Source: Longimonas halophila | GTDB lineage: Bacteria > Bacteroidota > Rhodothermia > Rhodothermales > Salinibacteraceae | Assembly: GCF_002554705.1 (NCBI RefSeq) | Contig: NZ_PDEP01000005.1 | Location: forward strand, 1-64,000 | Length of the DNA: 64,000 nucleotides | Reading direction: 5' to 3' | Shown: positions 32,950 through 42,759 of the stretch, in pieces | Position numbering within the stretch: position 1 is the first letter of the stretch | Layout of the letters: each line of letters opens with the position of its first letter | Translations under genes and position numbers: made by a program | The notes under the pieces: model-generated | Told to the model about the DNA's origin: nothing | Databases searched by the model: none | What the model saw: only the letters and a program-made list of their open reading frames with translations

Positions 32950-34434
32950 ATGAAAAGCACGACACTTACCCCCGAATCTGCCGATACGGCTCAGCACGCC
33001 GAGCCGATTAGCGCGTTTGACATCTTCAAGATTGGCATCGGGCCCTCCAGTTCTCATACCATGGGACCGTGGGTGGCGTGTGCCACGCATGTGCGTCAGT
33101 TGGCCGAGACTGAGCGGCTGGAGCAGGTCGAGGCGCTCTCGATTACGCTCTACGGCTCGCTCGCGAAGACCGGGAAGGGGCACGGCACCGACAAGGCGCT
33201 CTTGCTGGGTCTGCGCGGCGACGATCCCGAGCAGATTCCTGTCGATCAGGTGCAGAAACGGGTGGATGCGATTCGGGATCTCGGATGCATCACGCTGAAT
33301 GGCAGCCACGCCATTCCCTTCGTGCCCGACGACGACCTCATCTTTCGGCGCAGCGAAACCAAGCCGTACCATGCTAATGCGCTTACCATCCACACCACCT
33401 TTACAGATGGTGCCACCACCGATGATACCTACTATTCGGTCGGGGGTGGCTTTGTAGTCCACGAATCTGAAACCGACGAGGACCGCAGCTGCGCCGACGA
33501 TGTGACGCTGCCCTATCCGTGCGGCACGGGCAAGGACCTGCTGCACCACTGCGCCCAAACCGGATGCCGCGTCTCAGAACTCGTGCGCCGCAACGAGCGC
33601 GTATGGCGCGCCGACGACGCCATCGACGCCCGGCTGATGCAGATCTGGCGCGTTATGAAAAACTGCATGTATCGCGGGTGCCACACCAGTGGCGAGCTGC
33701 CCGGTGGACTGCAGGTGACGCGCCGTGCCGTACGGATGCATACGGCACTGCAGGAGGCGCACGACCTGCCCGACTACGATGATGCCGACAGCTGGATGAC
33801 GTCGATCCGCGCTGCCGACGACCGCTTCCAGACGATCTTGAAGTGGGTGAGCGCCTTTGCGATTGCCGTCAACGAAGAAAATGCCTCGTTTGGGCGCGTG
33901 GTCACGGCCCCCACCAACGGCGCAGCAGGCGTTATTCCCGCCGTGCTCATGTATCACCTCTGCTTCAACGGAGGCCGCGAAGCCGACGTGCCGCAGTTCC
34001 TATTGACCGCCGCCCAGATTGGGAGTCTATTTAAGCAGCGGGCTACGATTTCTGCCGCGATGGGCGGCTGTCAGGCCGAAATCGGCGTCTCCTCGGCCAT
34101 GGCCAGCGCCGCGCTTACCGAATGCTCGGGCGGCGATGTGGAGCAGACGCTCATGGCGGCCGAGATCGCAATGGAGCACCATCTGGGCATGACCTGCGAC
34201 CCCGTAGGCGGCCTCGTGCAGGTGCCCTGCATCGAGCGCAACTCGATGGGCGCAATTAAGGCGATCACCGCCAGCAACATTGCGCTGGAGAGCGACCCCG
34301 CCCACGCCAAAATCTCCCTCGACACCGTCATCCAGTCGATGTGGGAGACCGCACGCGACATGAACAGCAAGTACAAAGAAACCTCCGAAGGCGGCCTCGC
34401 CGCGCAGATCCCCGTGAACGTGACGGAATGCTGA
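32950..34434 (+). CDS. sdaA: L-serine ammonia-lyase (iron-sulfur type)
   Basis: A 494-residue single-chain serine dehydratase converting L-serine to pyruvate and ammonia. The N-terminal beta domain starts [23 protein letters not shown]. The catalytic alpha domain has [32 protein letters not shown] and [18 protein letters not shown]; the Cys in GGCQAE, MTC and VPC are the expected 4Fe-4S ligands. ATG 32950 matches the family start. It is expressed alone; the AAGCGCTT site upstream suggests catabolite-type control. Confidence 0.95.
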   Translation: MKSTTLTPESADTAQHAEPISAFDIFKIGIGPSSSHTMGPWVACATHVRQLAETERLEQVEALSITLYGSLAKTGKGHGTDKALLLGLRGDDPEQIPVDQVQKRVDAIRDLGCITLNGSHAIPFVPDDDLIFRRSETKPYHANALTIHTTFTDGATTDDTYYSVGGGFVVHESETDEDRSCADDVTLPYPCGTGKDLLHHCAQTGCRVSELVRRNERVWRADDAIDARLMQIWRVMKNCMYRGCHTSGELPGGLQVTRRAVRMHTALQEAHDLPDYDDADSWMTSIRAADDRFQTILKWVSAFAIAVNEENASFGRVVTAPTNGAAGVIPAVLMYHLCFNGGREADVPQFLLTAAQIGSLFKQRATISAAMGGCQAEIGVSSAMASAALTECSGGDVEQTLMAAEIAMEHHLGMTCDPVGGLVQVPCIERNSMGAIKAITASNIALESDPAHAKISLDTVIQSMWETARDMNSKYKETSEGGLAAQIPVNVTEC

Positions 34435-34531
34435 GTGAGCACAGACACATTAACCTGAGAAGGCACGCTTAAGTAACCCGTCCGCTTTCCCGCTCCACAT
34501 TTCTATAAGCCACGTTGCCATCTGCAGGGCT

Positions 34532-34725
34532 GTCATTTTGAGCGGATACCGACAGCTGTCGGCAAGAGTCGAAACACGAGCGAAGCGACTGACGAGTGAG
34601 TACGAGCAAATCTCCTTGCCGCAACTGCTTTGCTCTCATTGGAGCACATTTCCCAAGGCAAGACCTGTCGGCCCCTTCGTATAACAGGCATGACCTATGG
34701 TCCTCGCTACGCCCCTCAGAATGAC
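34532..34725. repeat. MITE-like element with GTCATT-TGAG / CTCAGAATGAC ends
   Basis: The left end GTCATTTTGAGC and right end CTCAGAATGAC are inverted repeats with one mismatch, about 190 bases apart. The inner sequence (GAGTCGAAACACGAGCGAAGCG ...) resembles the GTCATTCTGAGC...GAAGC repeats scattered in many bacterial genomes. A minus-strand frame across it has no domain and reflects the repeat. Confidence 0.55.
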
Positions 34726-34747
34726 GAAAAATCAGGTACGGATAAAT

Positions 34748-34882
34748 GTTAAGTGATCGCTTTCCTGAGGCGAACGGTACTCCGTTCGTTCCCGCCCGTC
34801 CCGCCGGAGACGTCCGCGCCGGAAGGCGCTTCCAGCACCGATAGCGTTCGGTGCACATTCTCCGGCTACTGGCACATTTCCT
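34748..34882 (+). repeat. multibranched intergenic repeat, copy 2
   Basis: The inverted counterpart of 13481-13612. Hairpins seen are CGAACGG-TACT-CCGTTCG, GCGCC-GGAA-GGCGC and CACCGA-TAGCGT-TCGGTG, with an outer stem GCCGGAGA / TCTCCGGC around the last two. Stems are kept while loops and some paired bases differ from copy 1. Confidence 0.75.
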
Positions 34883-35315
34883 CCACCACGTAGCGTTGAA
34901 CCGCTACCGAAAATCCGGGTGTGTGAAGGAGTATGTGAATTTTGTCATGTACCATGACCGAAAGCACACTGAAGCACACTGAAAGCAAGCGAAACATGCA
35001 ATGGCGTGGCTCATCTCCTTGACACATCCTTCTTGTAAGCGATTACATTAAGATGATGTTAAAACAACGCGGTTGGATATGAGCGGAATGAGGACAGTCG
35101 CGCGATTTTGATAGCCGCGAATGAATACATTTCGAGAGACACAAAACGCATTCTTCTGTTCAAATAGTGCCTCAGCGTCGTAGAATGCCGATTTTGGAAA
35201 TAGATAACTGGCGAAGACAGAAGCTAAGCAGTTCGTAACACGCAGATTTACCTGGAAAAGAGCGGGCAAAGAGCATCTCGAACAAGCAGCTTCAGAAATA
35301 GGAGGCAAATCCCGC
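34883..35315. other. intergenic region upstream of the LacI-type regulator
   Basis: About 430 AT-richer bases. No gene is supported: a minus-strand frame at 35048-35308 has no recognisable domain or clear start context. The right end leads into the promoter at 35316. Confidence 0.45.
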
Positions 35316-35360
35316 TTGACATCGTGCGAAGCGCTTCCTATACATGTAAGCGCTTACATA
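35316..35360 (+). promoter_or_regulatory. promoter with two operator palindromes before the LacI-type gene
   Basis: TTGACA at 35316-35321, a 17-base spacer, then TATACA at 35339-35344: a near-consensus sigma-70 promoter. GAAGCGCTTC (35328-35337) fills the spacer. A 16-base perfect palindrome ATGTAAGCGCTTACAT (35344-35359) overlaps the -10 box and ends one base before ATG 35361. Both match LacI/CcpA-type operators, so the regulator very probably represses itself. The message would have almost no leader. Confidence 0.8.
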
Positions 35361-36470
35361 ATGAAACTATTACCACCAGCCTTCCGACTTCCTGTGGCGG
35401 CTACAATCTACGACATTGCAGAGCGGGCCAACGTATCCACGGCCACCGTGTCGCGGGTGCTAAACAAGCCTGCGGAGGTGAGCGCGTCTACGCGAAGCCG
35501 GGTGCTGGAGGCGGCGCAAGAGCTGAACTATCAGCCGCATGCGTCGGCGCAGAACCTGGCGCGGCAGCACACCAACTACATTGCGGTCGTGGCGCCGGTC
35601 GTGGCCAACTACTTCTACATGCACGTAATGCGCGGCATCCAACATGTACTGGCCGACCGGGAGTACGACCTGATGATTCACGTGCCGTCGCATCCGGAAG
35701 ACATCGACAAGCGCCTGAAAAGCGCCATTCAGCCGGGACGAAGCGACGGCGTGCTGCTCCTGTCGACGCCGCCCAATGAGTCGTGGGCCGACCGCATTAA
35801 AGATGTGGGCCGCCCGACCATTCTGGTCGATGCATACCACCCCGACATTGAGTCGATTGCGGTGGATAACGAGCGTGGCGGATACGACGCCACGCGTCAC
35901 CTGATTGATCTGGGGTACGAGCGCATTGCTCACATTACCGCCGACCCCGAGCCGCCGCCTGCTACGCAGCGCCGCGAAGGCTACGAGCGGGCGCTCCGCG
36001 AAGCCGGACGCGACATTGACCCAACACTTATTGCCGCGTCGGATGCGCTTCCATTTGCGTTTGCCGAGAAGGGCGGCTACCAGGCTATGCAGGCGCTGCT
36101 GCGCCGCCAGCCTCGCCCCGATGCCGTGTTTGCGGCGTCAGACATGCAGGCCCTTGGCGCGCTCGATGCTGTGCAAGAGGCCGGACTCTCGGTGCCCGAA
36201 GACATTGCCATTGTGGGCTTCGACGACACCGACCTAAGCCGCTTTGCCGGACTCACCACGCTGCGCCAGCCGGCAGAGGCCATGGGCAAGCGAGCCACCG
36301 AGGCGCTGCTGCGCCATATCGAAAACGAGAACCAGCCAGTATCGAGCACAGTGCTGGCGCCGCAGCTTGTGGTGCGCCGCACATGTGGGGCCGAGTCATC
36401 ATCGGTATCTGCGAACGGACAGGCCCCAAACAAACCGTCCACGGCCTCCGAATCTACCCCGCCCTCATAG
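35361..36470 (+). CDS. LacI/GalR-family transcriptional regulator of the glucan locus
   Basis: A 369-residue regulator. The helix-turn-helix at residues 14-37 (TIYDIAERANVSTATVSRVLN) and hinge (LNYQPHASAQNLA) are followed by a periplasmic-binding-protein-like sugar domain (NYIAVVAPVVANYFY ... AVDNERGGYDATRHLI ... AVFAASDMQALGAL ... IAIVGFDDTDLSRFAGLTTLRQP). A Ser/Pro-rich tail of about 25 residues is extra. ATG 35361 lies directly behind the second operator; a longer frame to 35316 would start in the -35 box and is rejected. It is first in a locus for alpha-glucan use and probably releases it on binding a glucose oligomer. Confidence 0.92.
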   Translation: MKLLPPAFRLPVAATIYDIAERANVSTATVSRVLNKPAEVSASTRSRVLEAAQELNYQPHASAQNLARQHTNYIAVVAPVVANYFYMHVMRGIQHVLADREYDLMIHVPSHPEDIDKRLKSAIQPGRSDGVLLLSTPPNESWADRIKDVGRPTILVDAYHPDIESIAVDNERGGYDATRHLIDLGYERIAHITADPEPPPATQRREGYERALREAGRDIDPTLIAASDALPFAFAEKGGYQAMQALLRRQPRPDAVFAASDMQALGALDAVQEAGLSVPEDIAIVGFDDTDLSRFAGLTTLRQPAEAMGKRATEALLRHIENENQPVSSTVLAPQLVVRRTCGAESSSVSANGQAPNKPSTASESTPPS

Positions 36471-36521
36471 CCTTGCCGCAGCGGCGGTAGGTTCTACGCT
36501 TTCACAACCGAATTCTCCTAC

Positions 36522-39506
36522 ATGTTCAACAACACAAACGGTCTCATGCGACGTAGATGCTACCCTTATCTTCGGTCCGTGGTGATGATAGCCTGCCTGT
36601 TCTTATGGGTCGGCACCGCTTCGGCCCAGGACAGCCAAGAGATCACCGGTACGGTGACCGACGCCTCAAACGGCGAGCCCCTACCCGGCGCGAACGTGAC
36701 CGTGGTAGGTGAGCCCATTGGTACCGCCACCAACGTGGACGGCGAGTATGCGCTCGACGTGCCCAGCAGTGCCGAGATGCTTCGGTTTTCCTTTATTGGA
36801 TACGAAGCGCAAGAGGTGCCCATTGAAGGACGCACCACCATCGACGTAGCGCTCACTTCCGATGCCAGCAGCCTCGACGAGGTCGTGGTCATCGGGTACG
36901 GCACGCAGGAAGAGCGCGACGTGACAGGTGCTGTAGAGAGCGTGCGCACCGAAGACTTCAATCAGGCGCCAGTAGTGAGTCCCGAGAACCTGATTTCGGG
37001 CAAAGTGGCCGGGGTGCAGATTAGCTCCGGCGACGGCTCTCCTGGAGGCGGCAATCTGGTTCGCATCCGTGGCGAAAACTCGTTTAGCGCAGGGAACGAC
37101 CCGCTCTATGTGATTGACGGGGTGCCGATTGACAACGGCGGTAATCGCGCACAGCGCAACCCGCTTAACTTCCTGAATCCGAACGACATTGCGAGCATGA
37201 CGGTGCTGAAAGATGCATCAGCCACGGCCATTTACGGATCGCGTGGTGCCAATGGCGTTATTCTAATCGAGACGAAGCAAGCAGGCGAAGACGAAGGCCG
37301 CATTACCTATGACGGTTCCGTCTCAACCTCGGTGATCAACGATCGCGTGAGTATGATGGGGGCCGAGGAGTACCGCAACGTGGTACGCAACGACGGTCCC
37401 AGCCAGGCCATCAACCAGCTTGGGCGTACGAGCACCGACTGGCAAGACCTGGTAGAGCGCCAGTCATTTGGCCAGGAGCATTCAGTCAGCTTTGCACGAG
37501 GGTATGAGGACTCTGACTTTCGTCTCTCACTTGGGTATCTTGACCAAGAAGGTACGCTACAGGGCTCCAGCACTGAGCGCATCAGTCTCTCATTCAACTA
37601 CAACCAGCAGTTTTTGGATGATGCGTTGAGTATCACGGCCAACCTGCGTGGTTCGCAAACCCAGGACCAATTTGAGCCGGGAGGTATGGTCGGGAATGCA
37701 GCCAGCTTTAACCCCACGGTCCCTGTGCGCGACTTCGACAGTCCGTACGGTGGATTCTTTGAGTGGGGCGAGAGCCTGGCTGAAAAAAACCCGCTGGCTC
37801 AGTTGGTGCTTGCCGAAAACGAAGGGCAGGCGCGGCGTAGCCTGGGTAACGTTGAGGCTGAATATCGCATCCCGTTCGTAGAAGGCTTGAGCGCTCGCCT
37901 GAATGTAGGATATGATGTGCAAGAAGGGGAGCAAGTTTTCTTTGCGCCGACAAACCTGAAGGAAGAGGCTGATCAGGGCGAAGACGCAGGAACAGTGCAG
38001 CGTGCTAACTTCACCCGTACGAACTCGCTGCTCGATGCGTACCTGACGTATGACAACGAGTTCGAAGAAATTGATAGCCGATTCGACATTACGGCGGGGT
38101 ACTCGTATCAGGACTTTGTTTCTAAATTCCCCGAGTTTACTGCCTTCTCGCTCGACAATAATATCTTTGGGGGGAGTAGTACGGGACCGGCTTCTGAATC
38201 GCAAACTTTTGTGGATGTGGTGCCGAACCGCCTGATTTCAGGGTTTGGGCGCATCAACTACACGTTTGCAGACCGCTACCTGGCTACCTTCACGGTGCGC
38301 CGCGACGGCTCCTCGCGCTTTGGTCCAGCGGAGCAATGGGGTACGTTCCCCTCAGCCGCTCTGGGCTGGCGTGTGAACGAAGAACCGTTCATGGATGACG
38401 TTGACTTCCTGTCGAGTTTGCGTTTGCGCCTGTCGTGGGGGATTACCGGTAACCAAGAGATTGGTAACTTTGGCTTTGAGCCGCTCTACACGCCGGGCGA
38501 TGCCCAGTCGCAAGTGCAGTTTGGCAACAGCTTCATCACTACGCTGCGCCCCAGCGCTGCGGATGAAGGTCTGAAGTGGGAAGAGAAAACGACCTATAAT
38601 GCAGGGATTAACTTCGGGCTCTTCGATGAACGCTTCTCTGGATCCGTTGAAGTATATCGCGAAGACACTGACGACCTGCTACGCATCATTCCTGTTGCTG
38701 CGGGCGCAAACCTCCGCAACCGGTTGCTGACGAACATCGGCGAGGTACGCAACCAGGGCGTAGAGACATCGCTCAGTCTTTCCATCTTCCGAGGAGGTGA
38801 CTTTACATGGGACGCGAACTTCAACGCGGCCTATAATGAAAACGAAGTCCTCAAAGTCTCGAATGATGACAACTTTGAGGGTATACTAACCGGCGGCATC
38901 GCAGGTGCCACGGGGAATAATGTGCAGATCCTGCGTGAGGGTGAGTCACTCGGTACATTTTTCCTCTACGAACAATCATACGACGAGAATGGCGACCCGA
39001 TCTTCACCGATCCCAATGACACAGAAGCCTACGGAGAGTTGTTGAACAGTCGTCGCCCGGTGGGCAATGCCAGCCCCGATTGGGTGCTGGGTCACACATC
39101 GCAGTTTGCCTACCAGAACTTCGACGCCAGCGTCTCGCTACGTGCTCACATCGGCAACGATGTGTACAACAACAACGCATCGAACTTTGGGCACCTGGGG
39201 CGTCTGAGTGACATCGTGGCTTCGAACATCCATACGTCGTATAACGAGACAGGCTTTACGCAGCCGCAGTACTTCTCGGACATCTATCTGGAAGACGGCT
39301 CGTTCCTGCGTCTCGACAACGTATCAGTGGGCTACACCGTGCGTCAGATACCGGGCGTCAACCAACTACGAGTGTACGGCACGGCCAGCAATCTGCTTAC
39401 GATTACTGGATACGATGGCCCCGATCCAGAGGTGAACGGTGGTATTGACAACAACCTTTATCCGCGTTCCCGGTCCTTCACTGCAGGCGTAAACCTGCAG
39501 TTCTAA
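36522..39506 (+). CDS. susC: SusC/RagA-type TonB-dependent outer-membrane transporter
   Basis: A 994-residue protein. Signal peptide (VVMIACLFLWVGTASAQ, about 20-36), then a carboxypeptidase-D-regulatory-like domain (ITGTVTDASNGEPLPGANV ... FSFIGYEAQEV). A TonB box/SusC signature follows (LDEVVVIGYGTQEERDVTGAV), then the plug (PLYVIDGVPID ... MTVLKDASATAIYGSRGANGVILIETK) and a 22-strand barrel ending in FTAGVNLQF. It imports oligosaccharides across the outer membrane using TonB energy. It is followed by its SusD partner after 51 bases. Substrate inferred as alpha-glucan from the downstream enzymes. Confidence 0.95.
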   Translation: MFNNTNGLMRRRCYPYLRSVVMIACLFLWVGTASAQDSQEITGTVTDASNGEPLPGANVTVVGEPIGTATNVDGEYALDVPSSAEMLRFSFIGYEAQEVPIEGRTTIDVALTSDASSLDEVVVIGYGTQEERDVTGAVESVRTEDFNQAPVVSPENLISGKVAGVQISSGDGSPGGGNLVRIRGENSFSAGNDPLYVIDGVPIDNGGNRAQRNPLNFLNPNDIASMTVLKDASATAIYGSRGANGVILIETKQAGEDEGRITYDGSVSTSVINDRVSMMGAEEYRNVVRNDGPSQAINQLGRTSTDWQDLVERQSFGQEHSVSFARGYEDSDFRLSLGYLDQEGTLQGSSTERISLSFNYNQQFLDDALSITANLRGSQTQDQFEPGGMVGNAASFNPTVPVRDFDSPYGGFFEWGESLAEKNPLAQLVLAENEGQARRSLGNVEAEYRIPFVEGLSARLNVGYDVQEGEQVFFAPTNLKEEADQGEDAGTVQRANFTRTNSLLDAYLTYDNEFEEIDSRFDITAGYSYQDFVSKFPEFTAFSLDNNIFGGSSTGPASESQTFVDVVPNRLISGFGRINYTFADRYLATFTVRRDGSSRFGPAEQWGTFPSAALGWRVNEEPFMDDVDFLSSLRLRLSWGITGNQEIGNFGFEPLYTPGDAQSQVQFGNSFITTLRPSAADEGLKWEEKTTYNAGINFGLFDERFSGSVEVYREDTDDLLRIIPVAAGANLRNRLLTNIGEVRNQGVETSLSLSIFRGGDFTWDANFNAAYNENEVLKVSNDDNFEGILTGGIAGATGNNVQILREGESLGTFFLYEQSYDENGDPIFTDPNDTEAYGELLNSRRPVGNASPDWVLGHTSQFAYQNFDASVSLRAHIGNDVYNNNASNFGHLGRLSDIVASNIHTSYNETGFTQPQYFSDIYLEDGSFLRLDNVSVGYTVRQIPGVNQLRVYGTASNLLTITGYDGPDPEVNGGIDNNLYPRSRSFTAGVNLQF

Positions 39507-39557
39507 CGCGCGTCTGCTTCTTACACGCATGCCCTCATACAACCGGACTCTACTACT

Positions 39558-41180
39558 ATGTATCGAGCACTGAAGACTCCTTCCCGATTACTTCTCATGC
39601 TAACGTTGGCCACAGTTGTGCTGCTGGCTGGATGCACCGACGTGGGCGTTGAGCCGGAGAGCGACGCAAGCGCCGAACGCGTCTTTACCGACGATAGCTC
39701 TTACGAGGCCTACCTTGCGAAGCTGTACGGTGGCCTGAACGTTACGGGTCAGCAAGGCCCTGATGGCAATCAGGACATCGGTGGCATCGACGAAGGCTTC
39801 TCCCAGTACATGCGTATGTATTGGAGCCTGCAGCAACTGTCCACAGACGAGGCCATCATTGCCTGGCAAGACTCCGGCATCGAACTGCTGAATACACATG
39901 CCTGGAATGAAGACAACCAGTTTGTGCGTGGTATGTATGATCGCATCTTCTTCCAGGTGTCGCATGCCAACGAGTTCTTGCGTCAGAGTACGCGCAGCCA
40001 GCTTGAGTCGCGCGGAAACAGCCAGCAAGTAATAGAACAGATGCCACAGTTTCGCGCTGAAGCACGTTTTCTGCGTGCCCTTAGCTACTGGCACGGCCTT
40101 GACCTCTTTGGTAACATTCCGTTCGTAACCCAAGAGTTTGAGCGCGGCGCCGAGCCTCCAGAGCAGGCTACACGCGAAGAGGTCTTCAACTTCGTAGAGC
40201 AAGAACTGCTCGCGATTACGGGCGAGGCTGGCGACACCGAAGAAGTGCTGGCACCCATCGGCGATGCCGAATACGGGCGAGCCGATCGCGGGGCAGCCTA
40301 CATGCTGCTGGCCAAGCTGTACCAGAACGCCGAAGTCTACGTTGGCGAAAATCGTTCTAACGATGTCGCTGACTACACCGCTCGTATTATTGACTCGGGT
40401 GCGTACAGTCTCGAAGAGGAATATCACAACCAGTTCCTTGCGGATAACGAGTTCTCGCCAGAGTTTATCTTTGCGATTCCACACGATGGACAGCGCACGC
40501 AGCATTATGGAGGGACTACGTTCCTCGGAAATGCTTCGCTTGGTGACCAAGCAGGTGACTTCGGGTTCACTGGATGGTACGGATTACGCACCACGAGCGC
40601 CGTAGCCGACCGCTATGATTCCAATGATGAACGTCCTGTTTTCCCAAATACGACAGGCAACCAATTCATTCAGGAAGGTCGATCGAAAGAGGTTACGGAC
40701 ATTCCTGACTTTGCCAATGGCGGTGGGTACATCGTGCCGAAGTATCAAAACGTGACGTCACAGGGTGAGCCAGGAGTCAACTCCGAGTTCTCGGATGTTG
40801 ACTATCCCATGTTCCGTTTGGCAGACGCCTACCTCATGTACGCTGAAGCGGCTGTGCGAGGGGGAGGTGACATGAGCCGCGCGGTCACGCTCGTGAACGA
40901 ATTGCAAGAGCGTGCTGGCCTGCCGGGCAACCTGACCAGCAGCGACCTCACGCTCGACTTCATCCTCGATGAACGGAGCCGCGAGCTGCTCTGGGAAGGC
41001 CACCGCCGTACCGATCTGATCCGCTTCGATGAGTTCACCGGCTCCTCGCTCAACTGGCCGTGGACACAGATCGAGGGCTTCAGTTCGCCCGATACGCGAA
41101 AGCTCTTCCCGTTGCCCGGCTCGGAACTGCGCGCCAACCCGACGCTGGAGCAAAATCCCGGCTACTCAGGAGGTGAGTAA
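39558..41180 (+). CDS. susD: SusD/RagB-family starch-binding-type lipoprotein
   Basis: A 540-residue lipoprotein with lipobox (TLATVVLLAGCTD, Cys about residue 23). Helical TPR-like regions include RFLRALSYWHGLDLFGNIPFV, RGAAYMLLAKLYQNAEVY and YPMFRLADAYLMYAEAAVRGG, with the C-terminal SusD signature FILDERSRELLWEGHRRTDLIRF. SusD covers the SusC pore and captures glycans. It forms the usual SusC-SusD pair with the gene at 36522. Confidence 0.95.
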   Translation: MYRALKTPSRLLLMLTLATVVLLAGCTDVGVEPESDASAERVFTDDSSYEAYLAKLYGGLNVTGQQGPDGNQDIGGIDEGFSQYMRMYWSLQQLSTDEAIIAWQDSGIELLNTHAWNEDNQFVRGMYDRIFFQVSHANEFLRQSTRSQLESRGNSQQVIEQMPQFRAEARFLRALSYWHGLDLFGNIPFVTQEFERGAEPPEQATREEVFNFVEQELLAITGEAGDTEEVLAPIGDAEYGRADRGAAYMLLAKLYQNAEVYVGENRSNDVADYTARIIDSGAYSLEEEYHNQFLADNEFSPEFIFAIPHDGQRTQHYGGTTFLGNASLGDQAGDFGFTGWYGLRTTSAVADRYDSNDERPVFPNTTGNQFIQEGRSKEVTDIPDFANGGGYIVPKYQNVTSQGEPGVNSEFSDVDYPMFRLADAYLMYAEAAVRGGGDMSRAVTLVNELQERAGLPGNLTSSDLTLDFILDERSRELLWEGHRRTDLIRFDEFTGSSLNWPWTQIEGFSSPDTRKLFPLPGSELRANPTLEQNPGYSGGE

Positions 41181-41237
41181 CGCCAAATGCTGTGTGATAC
41201 CGGGGCTTGTATGCTTGCTGGCTCTCTGTTTTGGGTG

Positions 41238-41254
41238 CCTGTAGCACCTACAGG
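41238..41254 (+). terminator. short hairpin between susD and the next gene
   Basis: CCTGTAG-CAC-CTACAGG forms a 7-bp stem with a 3-base loop. No T-run follows, so it is more likely an mRNA-stability or attenuation element than a full terminator. It lies 58 bases after the susD stop. Confidence 0.4.
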
Positions 41255-41322
41255 TCTCGGTACACCGGTATCATGCATGCCCACCGTTTCACGCTGACTT
41301 CCCACATTACCCTCTCTTGGAT

Positions 41323-42723
41323 ATGAACCACTTGGCCACACGACTGCTCGGCGTAGCGCTGATGCTTGTTGCAAGCATTGCGCTCGTTGGGTGCGACGAC
41401 GAAATCACAAGCGTTGAAGACATTGACATTCAGCCCAGCCTTGAAGTGCCCGGCAGCGTAAGCTTGACGTTGCTCGATGCCAGCAGCCAGGCGGATCTTG
41501 CGGTATCATACCAGGGGCTTGAGGAAGCGCCTACGGCCCAAGGGTCGGGTAACCTGGTTGTCGAGCTGGCGGAGGAGGCAGGCTCGGCCACGCAGGGTGG
41601 CGAGCGCCGGTGGACGGTCGGATACGACGGTTCGGTAAGCGGCGTGGCTGAGGAAACGATCACAATTACCACGCGCGGCGAAGGTGAGACGATCGAAGAA
41701 GAGGTGAGCGTCACCGTCAGTCCGTTCATCATCCAAACTGACTTCCAGCCCGAGTTCGTTGTTGTCGAAGACTATGAAGCGGAATTTGTAGATGAGGCCA
41801 GCGCTAATAACCCTGTCGCACAGCGCCCGGTAACGACCGAGGGGGGAAGCCAGGTTACCATTCAAAGCGATGAGGTTGCTGAGAACAGCAATGGTGTCAA
41901 TGCCGCCCAGATTGACGCGGTTGCAGGCGGATCCGTCACCATGGAAAGCACGGTGAGTGCGCCCGGCGCGAATCTGTTCACGTTCCTTGTACATTCGCCC
42001 GAAGGGTCATTCAACCTGACGCTTACGTTTGTTGAAGAAACGGGCGGTGGCACCACCGAGCACACCATTGAAGTGCCCATCTCCGAATCGGGTGCCTGGC
42101 GTCAGTATGGGATTGGCTTCTCGCAGATCGGAGAAAACTTCGATCCGGTGGCAGCCCGCGCAGGAGGCAGTGGTGCGCTGCAAAGCGTGAGCCTGTCGAC
42201 CGATGCTGATATACCGTTTGAAGTCGACGAGTTTATGCTGGGCACCGAGCAAGGGCCCATCGCCGAGATCAACGACTTTGAGACGACCGGCAATGCATAT
42301 GTTACGTTTGGCGGTGCCAACGGCTACGGCTTTACTGATCAGGTTGCCGATAACGCATTTGGTACCCGCGCCCGTACTTTGGAAGGTGTCGGTTTCTTCG
42401 GCTACAATCAGAGCGGGATTCGCATCGCGAACGGAAGCAATGGCGTCTTGAAGTTCCGCATTGGAAATATTCAGGAAGCGACCGAGCTGCGCGTCTTCTT
42501 TGAAACCAACGCGAGTGATAACGACGGATTTGGCGCCGACAATGGTGCTGTGCTCTCATTCGAGGCCAGCAGTGGTTGGCAAGATGTTGAAGTGCCGCTT
42601 AGCGATTTGGGCGAAACGCCCAGCGCTGTTTCAAATGGCCTCTCCAATGTTGGCTTTGAGTCTGTGTCAGGCGGTGCTGGCTTCCTCATCGACGACATCC
42701 GGATCGACGCCACCGGAAACTAA
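41323..42723 (+). CDS. surface lipoprotein in SusE/SusF position, two beta-sandwich modules
   Basis: A 466-residue protein from ATG 41323, with lipobox VASIALVGCDD. The first module (about 35-150) is an Ig-like strand-rich region (SVSLTLLDASSQADLAVSY ... TITITTRGEGETIEEEVSVTVSP). Two carbohydrate-binding-like sandwiches follow (about 150-310 and 312-466; DFETTGNAYVTFGGANGYGF ... GWQDVEVPLSDLG ... GGAGFLIDDIRIDATGN). The DDIRI ending is common in such CBM-like domains. In Sus loci this position holds SusE/SusF-type glycan-binding lipoproteins, so binding of starch is inferred; no family is firmly recognised. Confidence 0.65.
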   Translation: MNHLATRLLGVALMLVASIALVGCDDEITSVEDIDIQPSLEVPGSVSLTLLDASSQADLAVSYQGLEEAPTAQGSGNLVVELAEEAGSATQGGERRWTVGYDGSVSGVAEETITITTRGEGETIEEEVSVTVSPFIIQTDFQPEFVVVEDYEAEFVDEASANNPVAQRPVTTEGGSQVTIQSDEVAENSNGVNAAQIDAVAGGSVTMESTVSAPGANLFTFLVHSPEGSFNLTLTFVEETGGGTTEHTIEVPISESGAWRQYGIGFSQIGENFDPVAARAGGSGALQSVSLSTDADIPFEVDEFMLGTEQGPIAEINDFETTGNAYVTFGGANGYGFTDQVADNAFGTRARTLEGVGFFGYNQSGIRIANGSNGVLKFRIGNIQEATELRVFFETNASDNDGFGADNGAVLSFEASSGWQDVEVPLSDLGETPSAVSNGLSNVGFESVSGGAGFLIDDIRIDATGN

Positions 42724-42738
42724 CGGATAAGCGTCTTT

Positions 42739-42759
42739 TCGGGCAGGTACTCTGCCCGA
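42739..42759 (+). terminator. hairpin upstream of the large GH13 gene
   Basis: TCGGGCAG-GTACT-CTGCCCGA, an 8-bp perfect stem with a 5-base loop, 16 bases after the previous stop. A T-run precedes it and none follows, so it may tune expression between genes of the locus instead of ending transcription. Confidence 0.4.

Noticed and set aside
34469..34858. A 129-codon minus-strand frame between sdaA and the LacI gene
   Set aside because: It spans two interspersed repeats (34532-34725 and 34748-34882), and its sequence is explained by their inverted ends.
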